DNA of 31,443 nucleotides, taken from positions 1 to 31,443 of the forward strand of contig JBCCRH010000013.1 in assembly GCA_039208045.1 (NCBI GenBank), in the 5' to 3' direction. Positions 22,283-30,459 of the stretch are shown here, piece after piece. A program made the position numbers and the translations under genes. Source of the DNA: JBCCRH01 sp039208045 (GTDB lineage Bacteria > Bacteroidota > Bacteroidia > Chitinophagales > Saprospiraceae). The notes beneath the pieces were generated by a model that was given only the letters and a program-made list of their open reading frames with translations, made no database searches and was not told the origin of the DNA. Each line of letters starts with the position of its first letter. The first letter of the stretch is position 1.

Positions 22283-22722
22283 TGCAAGTAAAAACAGTTG
22301 CTATAGGTTGCGATCATGCAGGTTTTCCATACAAGGAGGATATTGTTGCTTTATTGGAATCACAAGGCATGGTCGTCAAAGATTTTGGTACTGCCTCTTC
22401 AGACTCTGTTGACTATCCTGATTTCGTTCATCCAGTTGCCATAGCCATCAGCAGCGGCCAAGCAGAATTAGGGGTGGTGCTATGTGGGAGTGGCAATGGT
22501 GTGGCTATCACGGCTAATAAGCATCAGGCTATTCGAGCAGCACTTTGTTGGCGCAAAGATATTGCTGCGCTAGCACGTCAGCACAATGATGCCAATGTTA
22601 TTGCGTTACCTGTTCGGTTTGTCGAAAAGTCCTTAGCCCTTCAGATGGTACAGACATTTATAGAAACTACATTTGAAGGTGGTCGGCACGCCCGTAGGGT
22701 AGGGAAGATCGCATGCGAATGA
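22282..22722 (+). CDS. rpiB: Ribose-5-phosphate isomerase B
   Basis: Interconverts ribose-5-phosphate and ribulose-5-phosphate in the pentose phosphate pathway. 146 residues, the normal size. Hallmarks are GCDHAGFPYKE (~9-19), DYPDFVHPVA (~47), VVLCGSGNGVAITANKH with the catalytic Cys (~68), and RQHNDANVIALP (~102). ATG at 22282 overlaps the upstream stop by one base; the in-frame TTG at 22279 is less likely. It is coupled to the DUF2723 gene in front and the peptidase behind. Confidence 0.95.
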   Translation: MQVKTVAIGCDHAGFPYKEDIVALLESQGMVVKDFGTASSDSVDYPDFVHPVAIAISSGQAELGVVLCGSGNGVAITANKHQAIRAALCWRKDIAALARQHNDANVIALPVRFVEKSLALQMVQTFIETTFEGGRHARRVGKIACE

Positions 22723-24359
22723 GGAAAATTATTGCCATGAAGATTCGTGAGAAGTTGCTTCTGTGTTTACTGTTGTGGAGTACATGCCTAGTTGCGCAAG
22801 AACAGACTGATACCATTGCTCCTGTGGAGTTGCCTCCCATCATTAAGGATTCCCTTAGTGCAATTGCTCAAGAATATATTACTAAGGATGGATTAAAAGC
22901 GCATCTTGAAATTCTGGCTTCTAATGAATACGAAGGGCGAGAAACAGGCCTAGAGGGACAGAAAAAGGCAGCAGCTTATATCGCTAACTATTTTGATAGC
23001 GAAGGATTGCCAAAAATCTTTGGAGATACCTCCTATTACCAGCCTATTGCGTTTACCTCAAACCGATGGAGTAAGATTGAACTCACCATCAAAGGAGAGA
23101 AACAACGGCCATTGTGGAACTACTATTCTTACCCATCGCTAAATACTTCGCGTGATAGCTTTGCTACAGAGCAAATTGTATTCTTAGGGTTCGGTATAGA
23201 TGATGAGCGCTACAGCGATTATAAGGAGGTGGATGTGAAGGGGAAAACTATCCTAGTATTTGACGGTGAACCAATGAGCTCCGATAGTACTTACTGGGTA
23301 TCAGGAGCGAAAGTCGCTTCAGATTGGTCAACTGATTTTCGTAAGAAACTGAAAGCGGCAAAGCAGCATGGAGTAGCTACAATCTTAATCATAGATCGGC
23401 AGTTTCAAGCAAACCTACAGCCCGCCCGTAAGCTAATTCTCAATACGCGCTTACAAATCGGTGCCGGAGAACAGCCAGAAAAAAATTACGCTAATAACTT
23501 CTTTATCACCTCCGATTTGGCGAAGATGATTATGGGAGATACTATCTCCAAAGTGATAGCGCTCCGAGATCAGATCAACTCGGAGGGTAAGCCTCATTCT
23601 TTTGAAACCCCCACATCTATTTTAGCTATTCAAAAAAAGCGGACTCGGCAAGTACTGGGGGAAAACGTGCTTGGCTACATTGAGGGGATAGATCCTGAGC
23701 GAAAGGAGGAGCTCGTTGTGCTTACAGCGCATTACGATCATATTGGGATGAAAGGGGAGACGGTATTTAATGGAGCTGATGACAATGGTTCGGGGACTTG
23801 TGGCGTTTTGGAAATTTGTGAAGCCCTGCTAGAAGCAAAGAAAAAAGGCTTTGGCCCTCGCCGAAGTGTGTTAGTGATGTTAGTGTCAGGAGAAGAAAAA
23901 GGACTGCTAGGTTCTGAATATTATGCCAAGAATCCAATTTTTCCATTGGAGAATACTATCGCAAATGTGAATGTAGATATGATCGGCCGATCAGATAAAA
24001 AGCACGAAGCAGACCCACGCTACATCTACGTAATTGGCGCAGATCGTTTGAGTACTACCCTGCACGATATTAATGAGCAAGCAAATCTGAACTATACCCA
24101 ATTAGAATTAGACTATACTTATAATGATGAGAATGATCCCAATCGGTATTACTACCGTTCGGATCACTACAATTTTGCCAAAAAAGGTATCCCTGCCGTA
24201 TTCTACTTTAGTGGCACACATCCTGATTATCACCGTCCATCCGATACGGAAGAGAAAATTTTATACGATAAATACGTGGAAGTAGCTCACTTGATTTTTT
24301 ACACCGTTTGGGAATTAGCTAATAGGGACGAACGCATTCAAGTGAATGTGAAGCAATAG
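22719..24359 (+). CDS. Secreted M28-family zinc aminopeptidase
   Basis: About 546 residues. A signal peptide (EKLLLCLLLWSTCLVAQ) is followed by a propeptide-like part (~45-115), a PA-like insert (~150-300) and the M28 catalytic domain (~310-530). Co-catalytic zinc ligands and the catalytic Glu are visible: LTAHYDHIG (His), NGADDNGSGTCG (Asp), LVSGEEKGLLGS (Glu-Glu), VNVDMIGRSD (Asp) and a late His (RSDHYNF or HPDYHRPSD). Expected in the periplasm or outside the cell. I chose ATG 22719, whose ATGA overlaps the rpiB stop. Alternatives are 22713 and 22737; all keep the signal peptide. Confidence 0.92.
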   Translation: MRKIIAMKIREKLLLCLLLWSTCLVAQEQTDTIAPVELPPIIKDSLSAIAQEYITKDGLKAHLEILASNEYEGRETGLEGQKKAAAYIANYFDSEGLPKIFGDTSYYQPIAFTSNRWSKIELTIKGEKQRPLWNYYSYPSLNTSRDSFATEQIVFLGFGIDDERYSDYKEVDVKGKTILVFDGEPMSSDSTYWVSGAKVASDWSTDFRKKLKAAKQHGVATILIIDRQFQANLQPARKLILNTRLQIGAGEQPEKNYANNFFITSDLAKMIMGDTISKVIALRDQINSEGKPHSFETPTSILAIQKKRTRQVLGENVLGYIEGIDPERKEELVVLTAHYDHIGMKGETVFNGADDNGSGTCGVLEICEALLEAKKKGFGPRRSVLVMLVSGEEKGLLGSEYYAKNPIFPLENTIANVNVDMIGRSDKKHEADPRYIYVIGADRLSTTLHDINEQANLNYTQLELDYTYNDENDPNRYYYRSDHYNFAKKGIPAVFYFSGTHPDYHRPSDTEEKILYDKYVEVAHLIFYTVWELANRDERIQVNVKQ

Positions 24360-24366
24360 GCTAATA

Positions 24367-24590
24367 CAAAAAAATAAAGGTCGTAGTAACTCGTACTACG
24401 ACCTTTTATGTAAAAAACAAGTGAGTTCGGTCCAGTTCTACCCCCCGATGAACTGGCCTTACTCACCCCTTTAAGGTCGTATTGACCATAAAGCTTGCTT
24501 ATTAAAAACCGAATAAGCATAGGCTGGATTCCCCCCGGTTTCCAGCCGTACTTATCCAGATTAAGACAAAATGGGATAGCCATTACTAAT
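24367..24590 (-). ncRNA. Candidate structured small RNA with twin G-rich hairpin loops
   Basis: Read on the minus strand, hairpin 1 is GGCTGGA/TCCAGCC (24541-24547 with 24522-24528), extended by ATAAG/CTTAT, with loop AACCGGGGGGAA. A small GGTC/GACC hairpin follows (24475-24487). Hairpin 2 is CCAGTTC/GAACTGG (24450-24456 with 24432-24438), extended by GTGAGT/ACTCAC, with loop ATCGGGGGGTA. A 13-bp terminator ends in a T-rich tract. Both large loops contain CGGGGGG. It does not look like SRP RNA, RNase P RNA, tmRNA or a 6S rod. The 5' end is not determined. Confidence 0.5.
24376..24406. terminator. Rho-independent terminator, 13-bp stem
   Basis: AAAGGTCGTAGTA (24376-24388) pairs with TACTACGACCTTT (24394-24406) around a 5-base loop. 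On the minus strand it is followed by a strong T-tract (24367-24375); on the plus strand by TTTTATG. It ends the M28 gene and, more strongly, a minus-strand transcript. Confidence 0.88.
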
Positions 24591-24838
24591 CAATAAATGA
24601 TCGTAATGACAAATAATAAGATTTTAGTATTGGATAATACCAATGAATAAAATCTAGACAGACTTATTTAGGTTGAAAATTCTTGGTAAGTAAAAAATAT
24701 AAAGCTCTCGTTACTCTTTGATCCAAAAATAGGATAAATAGTTTACTAAAGCAAATTAAAAAAGATCGCCTGTCATATTGTCTGTTTTATAGGAGTGGCA
24801 TAGGCTTTGCATTTTACAAGCAAACAAAAACTGTCAGT

Positions 24839-26704
24839 ATGAAACGTGGAAATATATCAGTTCAAACGGAGAATATCTTTCCGATCATTAAAAAATTCCT
24901 ATACTCGGATCATGAAATCTTTCTTCGAGAATTAGTCTCGAATGCCGTAGATGCTACCAACAAAGTAAAAGCGCTCGCTTCCAAAGGCGAATTTAAGGGT
25001 GAATTGGGTGATTTGGCCATTGATGTTATCCTAGATAAAGATAATAAGACCCTAACAATACGAGATCGTGGAATCGGGATGACTGAAGAGGAAGTTGAAA
25101 AGTATCTCAATCAAGTTGCTTTTTCAAGTGCCCAGGAATTTTTAGAGAAATATAAGGACGAGACTAATATCATCGGAAATTTTGGTCTTGGTTTCTACTC
25201 TGCTTTTATGGTGGCTACGAGAGTAGAGGCAGTGACAAAATCATACAAAGAAGATAGTCAAGGTGTCACTTGGTCATGTGAAGGTGATCCGGAATATTCC
25301 CTAGAAAATAATGAAAAGACAGATAGAGGAACCGACATTGTACTGCATATTGGAGAGGACAGCCTAGAGTTTCTAGAAGATAATAGAATTGAAGAGCTAC
25401 TTAATAAGTACTGCAAGTTCTTGCCGGTGCCCATTAAATTTGGTACGAAGGAAGAGACTATTTATGAGGGAGAGGGTGACGATAAAGAAGAAAAGAAAAT
25501 AGAAGTTGACAACATTATCAATAATGTTGACCCTGCATGGCGAAAGAATCCGAGCGATCTGACCGACGAGGATTATAAAGCTTTTTACAGCGAACTGCAT
25601 CCTTTTAGCGTTCCCCCCATGTTTTGGATTCACCTCAATATTGATTATCCATTTAATCTAACCGGTATTTTATATTTCCCGAAGGTAGGGAATGCATTTG
25701 AGGCGCAAAAGAATAAAATCCAGCTTTATAGCAATCAAGTGTATGTTACCGATAATGTGCAAGATATTGTACCTGAGTTCTTGACCTTGCTGCATGGTGT
25801 AATCGACTCTCCTGATATTCCTTTGAATGTGTCGCGGAGTTACTTACAGAGCGATAGCAATGTAAAGAAAATCACCAACTACATTACCAAGAAGGTAGCT
25901 GATAAGCTAAACGAACTATTCAAAAATGATAGAGAAGGCTTTGAAGAGAAGTGGAATGATCTTGGGGTATTTGTAAAGTATGGAATGATCTCTGAAGACA
26001 AATTCTACGATAAAGCAACCAAGTTTGTGTTATTGAAGAATACAGAAGGCAAGTACTTTACGATTGAGGAATTCAAGGAAGCTGTAAAAACTGCACAGAC
26101 AGACAAGCACGATAAACTAGTACTGCTCTATACCAATGATCCCGAAGGGCATGACGCCTTGATTCAGGCTTGTAAGAGTAGAAGCTATGATGTGCTGGTG
26201 TTTGACCACATTATCGACAATCACTTTATGCAGCAGTTAGAGCACAAACTAGGTGATGTCACCTTTGTCCGTGTTGATTCAGACACAGTTGATAATTTGG
26301 TGCAAAAGGACGAAAAGCAAGAGTCTGTACTCAATGAGGAAGAGGAGCAGAAAGTGAAAACCACTTTCGAACAATTAATCAGCGGTATGGGAGCCTCTGT
26401 AATGACCAAAGCATTGTCCCCTGAAGATCAGCCGGTCACTATTACGCGCCCAGAGTTTATGCGCCGAATGAAAGAAATGCAATCCCTGCAAGGGATGCAA
26501 TTTGGAGATTTCCCAGATAGCTATAATGTAGTGGTAAACTCCAATCACCCTGTGATTGCGCAAAAACTGTTAAAACTGGATGCCGAGGAAGAGCAAAAAG
26601 ATTTAGCTCAGTACTTATTTGATTTGGCAAGGCTGAACCAGAATATGTTGAAAGGCTCAGAATTGACAGCCTTTATCGATAGGAGTTTGAACTTTGTAAA
26701 ATAG
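24839..26704 (+). CDS. htpG: Chaperone HtpG (Hsp90)
   Basis: ATP-dependent chaperone that remodels client proteins with DnaK. 621 residues, the usual bacterial length. The N-terminal GHKL ATPase domain has FLRELVSNAVDATNKV (~24-39), the DRGIGMT motif (~76-82) and GNFGLGFYSAFMV (~113-125). The middle domain contains GILYFPK and the catalytic-loop region NVSRSYLQSD (~331-340). The C-terminal dimerisation domain ends without MEEVD, as in bacteria. The start MKRGNISVQTENIFPIIKKF is typical of Bacteroidota. Single gene, with its own terminator. Confidence 0.97.
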   Translation: MKRGNISVQTENIFPIIKKFLYSDHEIFLRELVSNAVDATNKVKALASKGEFKGELGDLAIDVILDKDNKTLTIRDRGIGMTEEEVEKYLNQVAFSSAQEFLEKYKDETNIIGNFGLGFYSAFMVATRVEAVTKSYKEDSQGVTWSCEGDPEYSLENNEKTDRGTDIVLHIGEDSLEFLEDNRIEELLNKYCKFLPVPIKFGTKEETIYEGEGDDKEEKKIEVDNIINNVDPAWRKNPSDLTDEDYKAFYSELHPFSVPPMFWIHLNIDYPFNLTGILYFPKVGNAFEAQKNKIQLYSNQVYVTDNVQDIVPEFLTLLHGVIDSPDIPLNVSRSYLQSDSNVKKITNYITKKVADKLNELFKNDREGFEEKWNDLGVFVKYGMISEDKFYDKATKFVLLKNTEGKYFTIEEFKEAVKTAQTDKHDKLVLLYTNDPEGHDALIQACKSRSYDVLVFDHIIDNHFMQQLEHKLGDVTFVRVDSDTVDNLVQKDEKQESVLNEEEEQKVKTTFEQLISGMGASVMTKALSPEDQPVTITRPEFMRRMKEMQSLQGMQFGDFPDSYNVVVNSNHPVIAQKLLKLDAEEEQKDLAQYLFDLARLNQNMLKGSELTAFIDRSLNFVK

Positions 26705-26708
26705 GGGA

Positions 26709-26730
26709 ATCGCTTGTACGCGATCTTTTT
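26709..26730 (+). terminator. Small terminator after htpG
   Basis: ATCGC (26709-26713) with GCGAT (26720-26724) around a 6-base loop, followed by CTTTTT. The stem is short, but it is correctly placed five bases after the stop. Confidence 0.5.
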
Positions 26731-26732
26731 CG

Positions 26733-26764
26733 AAGGGATATGATCTAGTAGGATTATATCCCTT
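26733..26764. terminator. Shared terminator of htpG and the sigma operon
   Basis: AAGGGATAT (26733-26741) pairs with ATATCCCTT (26756-26764). It lies between convergent genes; the right arm begins inside the stop codon of the minus-strand gene, and TTTTATTTTTT follows on the plus strand. Confidence 0.75.
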
Positions 26765-27428
26765 TTATTTTTTCTAATATTTCTTTGGTTTCCACCTTCA
26801 GCAAACCAGATGCAGTAGTGGTGAGCTGTTCAAAAATTGGAGTGGCTTCCTTTACTTTTCCTTGTTTCAGTAGTGCTAAACCATGATACCATTTAGCACG
26901 TACGCTGTAAGGGGATGATAGGAGTTCAGCCTCTTTAAAGTAGTCTACAGCTCGGTCAAGCTGTTGCAATTCGATAGCAGCAATGCCAGCATAGAAAAGC
27001 ACCTTAGCATCTGCCTGGTTTTCTAGCTTTCTGTCAAATAGTTGAATAGCATCAGCATACTTGCCTTTGTGGAACAATGTAATTCCTTCCTCTCCAGCAA
27101 TCGATAAATTATTACGGGGAGTAATATTGGCAGGGAGTTCATAGTAGGCATAAAATATGGTATCTGTTTTATCTGGCTGAGGCCAATAAAAATAAATCAA
27201 TAGACTAGTCAATAGAAGGAAAGCTAAAAGAGCAAGCAGTGCAATTAGTTTTTTAGAATAGAAAGGCTTGTGCAATGCAGCTCCATCGATGGCCACACTA
27301 CAGAGTTGACATTCCAGTAAGTGATTCTCAATGTCAAAGCGCTCCTGCTCAGAGAGCGTGCCGTCCAGGTAGGCTTTTATTTCGTGCTTTCGCAAGCATT
27401 GTCGTTTAGCAAATAAGGCTTCTATCAT
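26754..27428 (-). CDS. Zinc-finger anti-sigma-like membrane protein with TPRs
   Basis: 224 residues. The cytoplasmic start contains an anti-sigma zinc-finger motif, HLLECQLC (His36, Cys40, Cys43), within an asp23/zf-HC2-like helical region. A membrane helix follows (~61-82, LIALLALLAFLLLTSLLIYF). The external part (~110-220) has TPR-like pairs (GKYADAIQLFDRKLE; QLDRAVDYFKEAELL; LLKQGKVKEATPIFEQL). It is encoded directly behind an ECF sigma gene with a 4-base ATGA overlap, the standard anti-sigma position. The TPR part would be the sensor (inference). Confidence 0.85.
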   Translation of the reverse strand: MIEALFAKRQCLRKHEIKAYLDGTLSEQERFDIENHLLECQLCSVAIDGAALHKPFYSKKLIALLALLAFLLLTSLLIYFYWPQPDKTDTIFYAYYELPANITPRNNLSIAGEEGITLFHKGKYADAIQLFDRKLENQADAKVLFYAGIAAIELQQLDRAVDYFKEAELLSSPYSVRAKWYHGLALLKQGKVKEATPIFEQLTTTASGLLKVETKEILEKIKGI

Positions 27429-28030
27429 TTGGATGCTTCTTGCTGGAGTTTGATTAAAATTGACTTTAGGCGACGCTTACCATTTTGCAAGTGGCTTTTC
27501 ACTTCACTTAGCGTAATGCCAAGCAGGTCAGCGATTTCTTGATAGCTATTTTTCTCTGTAAAAAATAGTTTGATACATTGCTGCTGTAGCGCAGACAACT
27601 CTTCTATAGCTTGGGGAAGTAGGTCTATTCTTTGAGTAAGAGGAGCATCACGTAGTTGCCAGTTGACTTCATTTTCCCTAAATAGATCGGGACGCCTTTG
27701 CTCTATGCTATAGCTATTGAGCCATCGTCTTTTCCGTCTCCTACTTCTAATGGTATCAATACAGGTATTTCGCGTAACAACGAAGAGCCAATTGGCGAAA
27801 TCTTGGATAGGCGCCTCGTTTATCTGTTTGCTCACTTTTTCAAAAATGACTTGCGTCAGCTCTTGGCTATCTTGTTTGTTCTCGACGTATTGAATACAAA
27901 TAGCTTCCACTAAGTGAGCAAATCGGCCATACAGTTCATTAAAGTATCGTTGATCTTCAGTTGTAATAAATTGAGTAATCAATGCTTGATCACTCAATTT
28001 ATTAGTATCCTCCGAAGTAAAATCTGCCAT
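27425..28030 (-). CDS. ECF-type RNA polymerase sigma factor
   Basis: 201 residues. Sigma region 2 spans ~30-100 (YFNELYGRFAHLVEAICIQY, then DFANWLFVVTRNTCIDTIRS) and region 4 spans ~135-190 (IEELSALQQQCIKLFFTEKN, then SYQEIADLLGITLSEVKSHL). It is larger than minimal ECFs because of a charged linker (RSRRRKRRWLNS). ATG overlaps the stop of the DUF4837 gene (TAATG), and its own stop overlaps the anti-sigma candidate. The target promoter is unknown, but control of its own operon is common. Confidence 0.92.
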   Translation of the reverse strand: MADFTSEDTNKLSDQALITQFITTEDQRYFNELYGRFAHLVEAICIQYVENKQDSQELTQVIFEKVSKQINEAPIQDFANWLFVVTRNTCIDTIRSRRRKRRWLNSYSIEQRRPDLFRENEVNWQLRDAPLTQRIDLLPQAIEELSALQQQCIKLFFTEKNSYQEIADLLGITLSEVKSHLQNGKRRLKSILIKLQQEASK

Positions 28031-29109
28031 TACACCTTTAGACTAGTAATAACATGCTCTAAGTATTGCATGTAGTTTCGTTTATCCTTACCTGGCGCAT
28101 ATACAAAGCCATCAATAAAGATCAGCTCATTTTTTTGTGGATCTAAAAAGACGTAAGTTACAAATGGGCCACCCATAAAATCGTTAACTACTTCCCAGAT
28201 GCCACGAGCCTCTACCGCAAAGGTGCCATTTATTTCTCGTTGTGTGACCAGCATGGGTAGATCAATATCATTGATGCGAACAAAAGTATTGGGTAATTCT
28301 GAGGAGATATACTTTCTACCAATGGTATCACGCATAGCTTTAATCCCCTCCTTTTGCAACTGCGCTTGATCAGTATAGGGCACCTTGGTGACCATTAGAT
28401 TCATGCTCACTTCAGGAATTTCCCTTCGCATCCAGATAAAATTGTCATCATTCATGGCTCCAATGTAATCGCTAGGGATACGCAGTTCGATATCAAACGC
28501 TTCTTTGACATCTCTCATCAGCGCTTTATTCACCCCATCCAGGTAGACACTTGCATCAATTTTTTCTCTATCCGCTTTATTAATCCGGTTCTTTATTGCA
28601 GGAAAATTGCGCTTTAAATTATCAATTAATTCCTGTTGATTATTGGCGAATTGATAAATCAGCAATTGTCCTTTCGCCCACTTGTCTTTACCGACGCTGG
28701 TATTGTATTCTTTTGGTATTTCTTGTGCTTTCCGAACATTTTCTTGCCCCAAATCTTTGGCAATCATTTTTGTAGTTGGAGAATCAGTATCACTCAAATC
28801 CGCCACAAAAAGATAATTACGCAGCTCTTTTCGCAATCTATCTTTTTCGAGATCGATGGCAGAGAAATGTTTGAGGTCAAAAATGGATTCTGGCTGAGGA
28901 AGTATGGGATAAGCGGAGGAATAATAATAGCGCAACGTATCGCCGACTTCTCCTTCCCAAAGCTCTTTATCCATAACTACGATTACCTGATTGACGACCC
29001 CAAAAGCAGTCGGGACGGACTTTAGGGCACGAGGCATATCGCTTGAGCAAGAGCTAATCAATAGCAATAGCATAGAGAAAACAAAAGCATATGAATTTCG
29101 GATGGTCAT
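28030..29109 (-). CDS. DUF4837-family lipoprotein
   Basis: 359 residues from ATG 29109, which gives a clean lipoprotein signal (MTIRNSYAFVFSMLLLLISS then Cys). A GTG at 29142 would add 11 residues and is less likely. The body matches DUF4837 of Bacteroidota: ALKSVPTAFGVVNQVIVVMD, then GDTLRYYYSSAYPILPQPES, then a long helical middle and the GIWEVVNDFMGGPFVTYVFL block near the end. The function is not known. As the first gene of the sigma/anti-sigma operon, it may feed envelope information into that pathway or simply be co-regulated (inference). Confidence 0.87.
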   Translation of the reverse strand: MTIRNSYAFVFSMLLLLISSCSSDMPRALKSVPTAFGVVNQVIVVMDKELWEGEVGDTLRYYYSSAYPILPQPESIFDLKHFSAIDLEKDRLRKELRNYLFVADLSDTDSPTTKMIAKDLGQENVRKAQEIPKEYNTSVGKDKWAKGQLLIYQFANNQQELIDNLKRNFPAIKNRINKADREKIDASVYLDGVNKALMRDVKEAFDIELRIPSDYIGAMNDDNFIWMRREIPEVSMNLMVTKVPYTDQAQLQKEGIKAMRDTIGRKYISSELPNTFVRINDIDLPMLVTQREINGTFAVEARGIWEVVNDFMGGPFVTYVFLDPQKNELIFIDGFVYAPGKDKRNYMQYLEHVITSLKV

Positions 29110-29146
29110 TTGAATTTGATTTGTTAGCAAAACAAGTACCACTTTC

Positions 29147-29154
29147 CAAATTTA
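29147..29154 (-). promoter_or_regulatory. Bacteroidota -7 element for the DUF4837 operon
   Basis: TAAATTTG on the minus strand, exact TAnnTTTG, 37 bases before the ATG at 29109. Confidence 0.55.
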
Positions 29155-29186
29155 AGATAATGTACCCGTTCTTGCTAGAGATTCTT

Positions 29187-29207
29187 CATGGTATATTCAA
29201 TACCATG
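29187..29207. promoter_or_regulatory. Inverted repeat upstream of the DUF4837 promoter
   Basis: CATGGTAT (29187-29194) and ATACCATG (29200-29207), spaced five bases, lie about 33-53 bases upstream of the -7 element of the DUF4837 operon. The size and position suit a dimeric regulator's operator. Confidence 0.45.
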
Positions 29208-29262
29208 CATATTGATTGACACCAAGAAAGATGCGGGTGAGAATCGTTTTGGTGGAAATGAA

Positions 29263-29294
29263 AAGCGACTCATCCACCAATGAATGAGTCGCTT
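29263..29294 (-). terminator. Terminator of the moxR gene
   Basis: AAGCGACTCAT (29263-29273) pairs with ATGAGTCGCTT (29284-29294); on the minus strand the stem is followed by TTCATTT. It lies 37 bases after the moxR stop. Confidence 0.78.
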
Positions 29295-29330
29295 CTACTA
29301 AAGTATCTCTGGTAGCTACAGATTAGTAGT

Positions 29331-30302
29331 CTATAGTAGGCTCTCAATCACATTCTCTTCGGAAATACCTTCTGCCTCCGCTTTATAATTCCGTACAATT
29401 CTATGGCGTAGAACGAATTTTGCTATCTGTTGCACATCTTCAATATCAGGCGAGTACTTGCCATGTATGGCAGCATGGCATTTTGCGCCAAGCACCAAAT
29501 ACTGAGAAGCACGAGGACCTGCCCCCCACGAGATATAGTTATTTACATTATCTGTTGCCCGATTGGTATTAGGTCTGGTTTTAGTAGCAAGGCCTACAGC
29601 ATACTCCAGCACATTATCAGCAATAGGGATTTTTCGAATCAATTGGTGAAAGAAGAGAATCTGCTCCCCTGTTACGATATGTTTGAGTTCGTAATTTTTA
29701 GTGGTCGTAGTACCTTTTACCACCTGAATTTCTTCATCATACGAAGGATAGTCCAACGGAATATTAAACATGAATCGATCCAGCTGTGCTTCTGGCAGTG
29801 GGTAGGTTCCTTCTTGTTCGATAGGGTTTTGCGTTGCCAATACAAAGAAGGGCTTTGGTAGTTTATGTGGAACACCACTCACGGTAACCGAACGTTCCTG
29901 CATCGCTTCGAGTAAAGCCGCCTGTGTCTTAGGTGGCGTACGGTTGATTTCATCTGCCAATACAATGTTGGCAAACAAGGGGCCTTTATTAAATTTGAAG
30001 TGGCGATCTTCATCTAATATTTCTGAACCGGTAATATCAGATGGCATCAAGTCTGGAGTAAACTGAATTCGCTTAAAATCTAAATCCAGAACCTCTGCTA
30101 TCGTACTTACTAAAAGCGTTTTCGCAAGGCCAGGTACACCTACAAGTAAGCTGTGCCCATTGCTAAACAAAGAGATAATAACAGCCTTGATTACCTCATC
30201 TTGGCCAACGATTACCTTTCCAATTTCATTACGTAAATCCCTATAAGATTGTGCTAATGCATCAACTGCTTCAACATCCGATTTAAAATCTAACTGTGCC
30301 AT
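29331..30302 (-). CDS. moxR: MoxR-family AAA+ ATPase
   Basis: 323 residues. Walker A is GVPGLAKTLLV (~57-67) and Walker B is IVLADEINRTPPKTQAALLE (~113-132). LATQNPIEQEGTYPLPEAQLDRFMF (sensor 1 and arginine-finger region) lies near 155-180. A C-terminal lid domain follows (ISWGAGPRASQYLVLGAKC, ~250-268). Members act as chaperones that insert cofactors or mature complexes, usually with VWA-domain partners. No DUF58 or VWA gene is next to it in this window, so it appears solitary here. A terminator follows. Confidence 0.93.
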   Translation of the reverse strand: MAQLDFKSDVEAVDALAQSYRDLRNEIGKVIVGQDEVIKAVIISLFSNGHSLLVGVPGLAKTLLVSTIAEVLDLDFKRIQFTPDLMPSDITGSEILDEDRHFKFNKGPLFANIVLADEINRTPPKTQAALLEAMQERSVTVSGVPHKLPKPFFVLATQNPIEQEGTYPLPEAQLDRFMFNIPLDYPSYDEEIQVVKGTTTTKNYELKHIVTGEQILFFHQLIRKIPIADNVLEYAVGLATKTRPNTNRATDNVNNYISWGAGPRASQYLVLGAKCHAAIHGKYSPDIEDVQQIAKFVLRHRIVRNYKAEAEGISEENVIESLL

Positions 30303-30459
30303 TCGTCTACTTAAATTTTGTCGTACAATAAGAACGTACTATCCTACTTTAAGTTGCTAATATCGTAGGGGTTCTTTAATGGATGCGCAAGTTCTTAAAA
30401 ATTAAGCGAAAATCAAATATGATGCCTCCTCAATAATATACTCTTAACAGCTGATTCGA

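Larger units (their letters stand above)
24360..24838. other. 479-base gene-free region before htpG
   Basis: The left half (24365-24590) holds several hairpins described as a candidate minus-strand RNA. The right half (24600-24838) is AT-rich and should contain the htpG promoter, but no exact TAnnTTTG or known heat-shock operator (CIRCE, sigma-32) is visible. An 81-codon minus-strand frame (24338-24583) follows the hairpin DNA and has no protein-like features. Confidence 0.6.

Noticed and set aside
24338..24583. 81-codon minus-strand frame
   Set aside because: It runs through the hairpins and terminator and overlaps the end of the M28 gene; the DNA structure explains it better than a protein.
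24780..24838. Heat-shock operator or sigma-32 promoter before htpG
   Set aside because: No CIRCE inverted repeat and no convincing sigma-32 boxes are visible.
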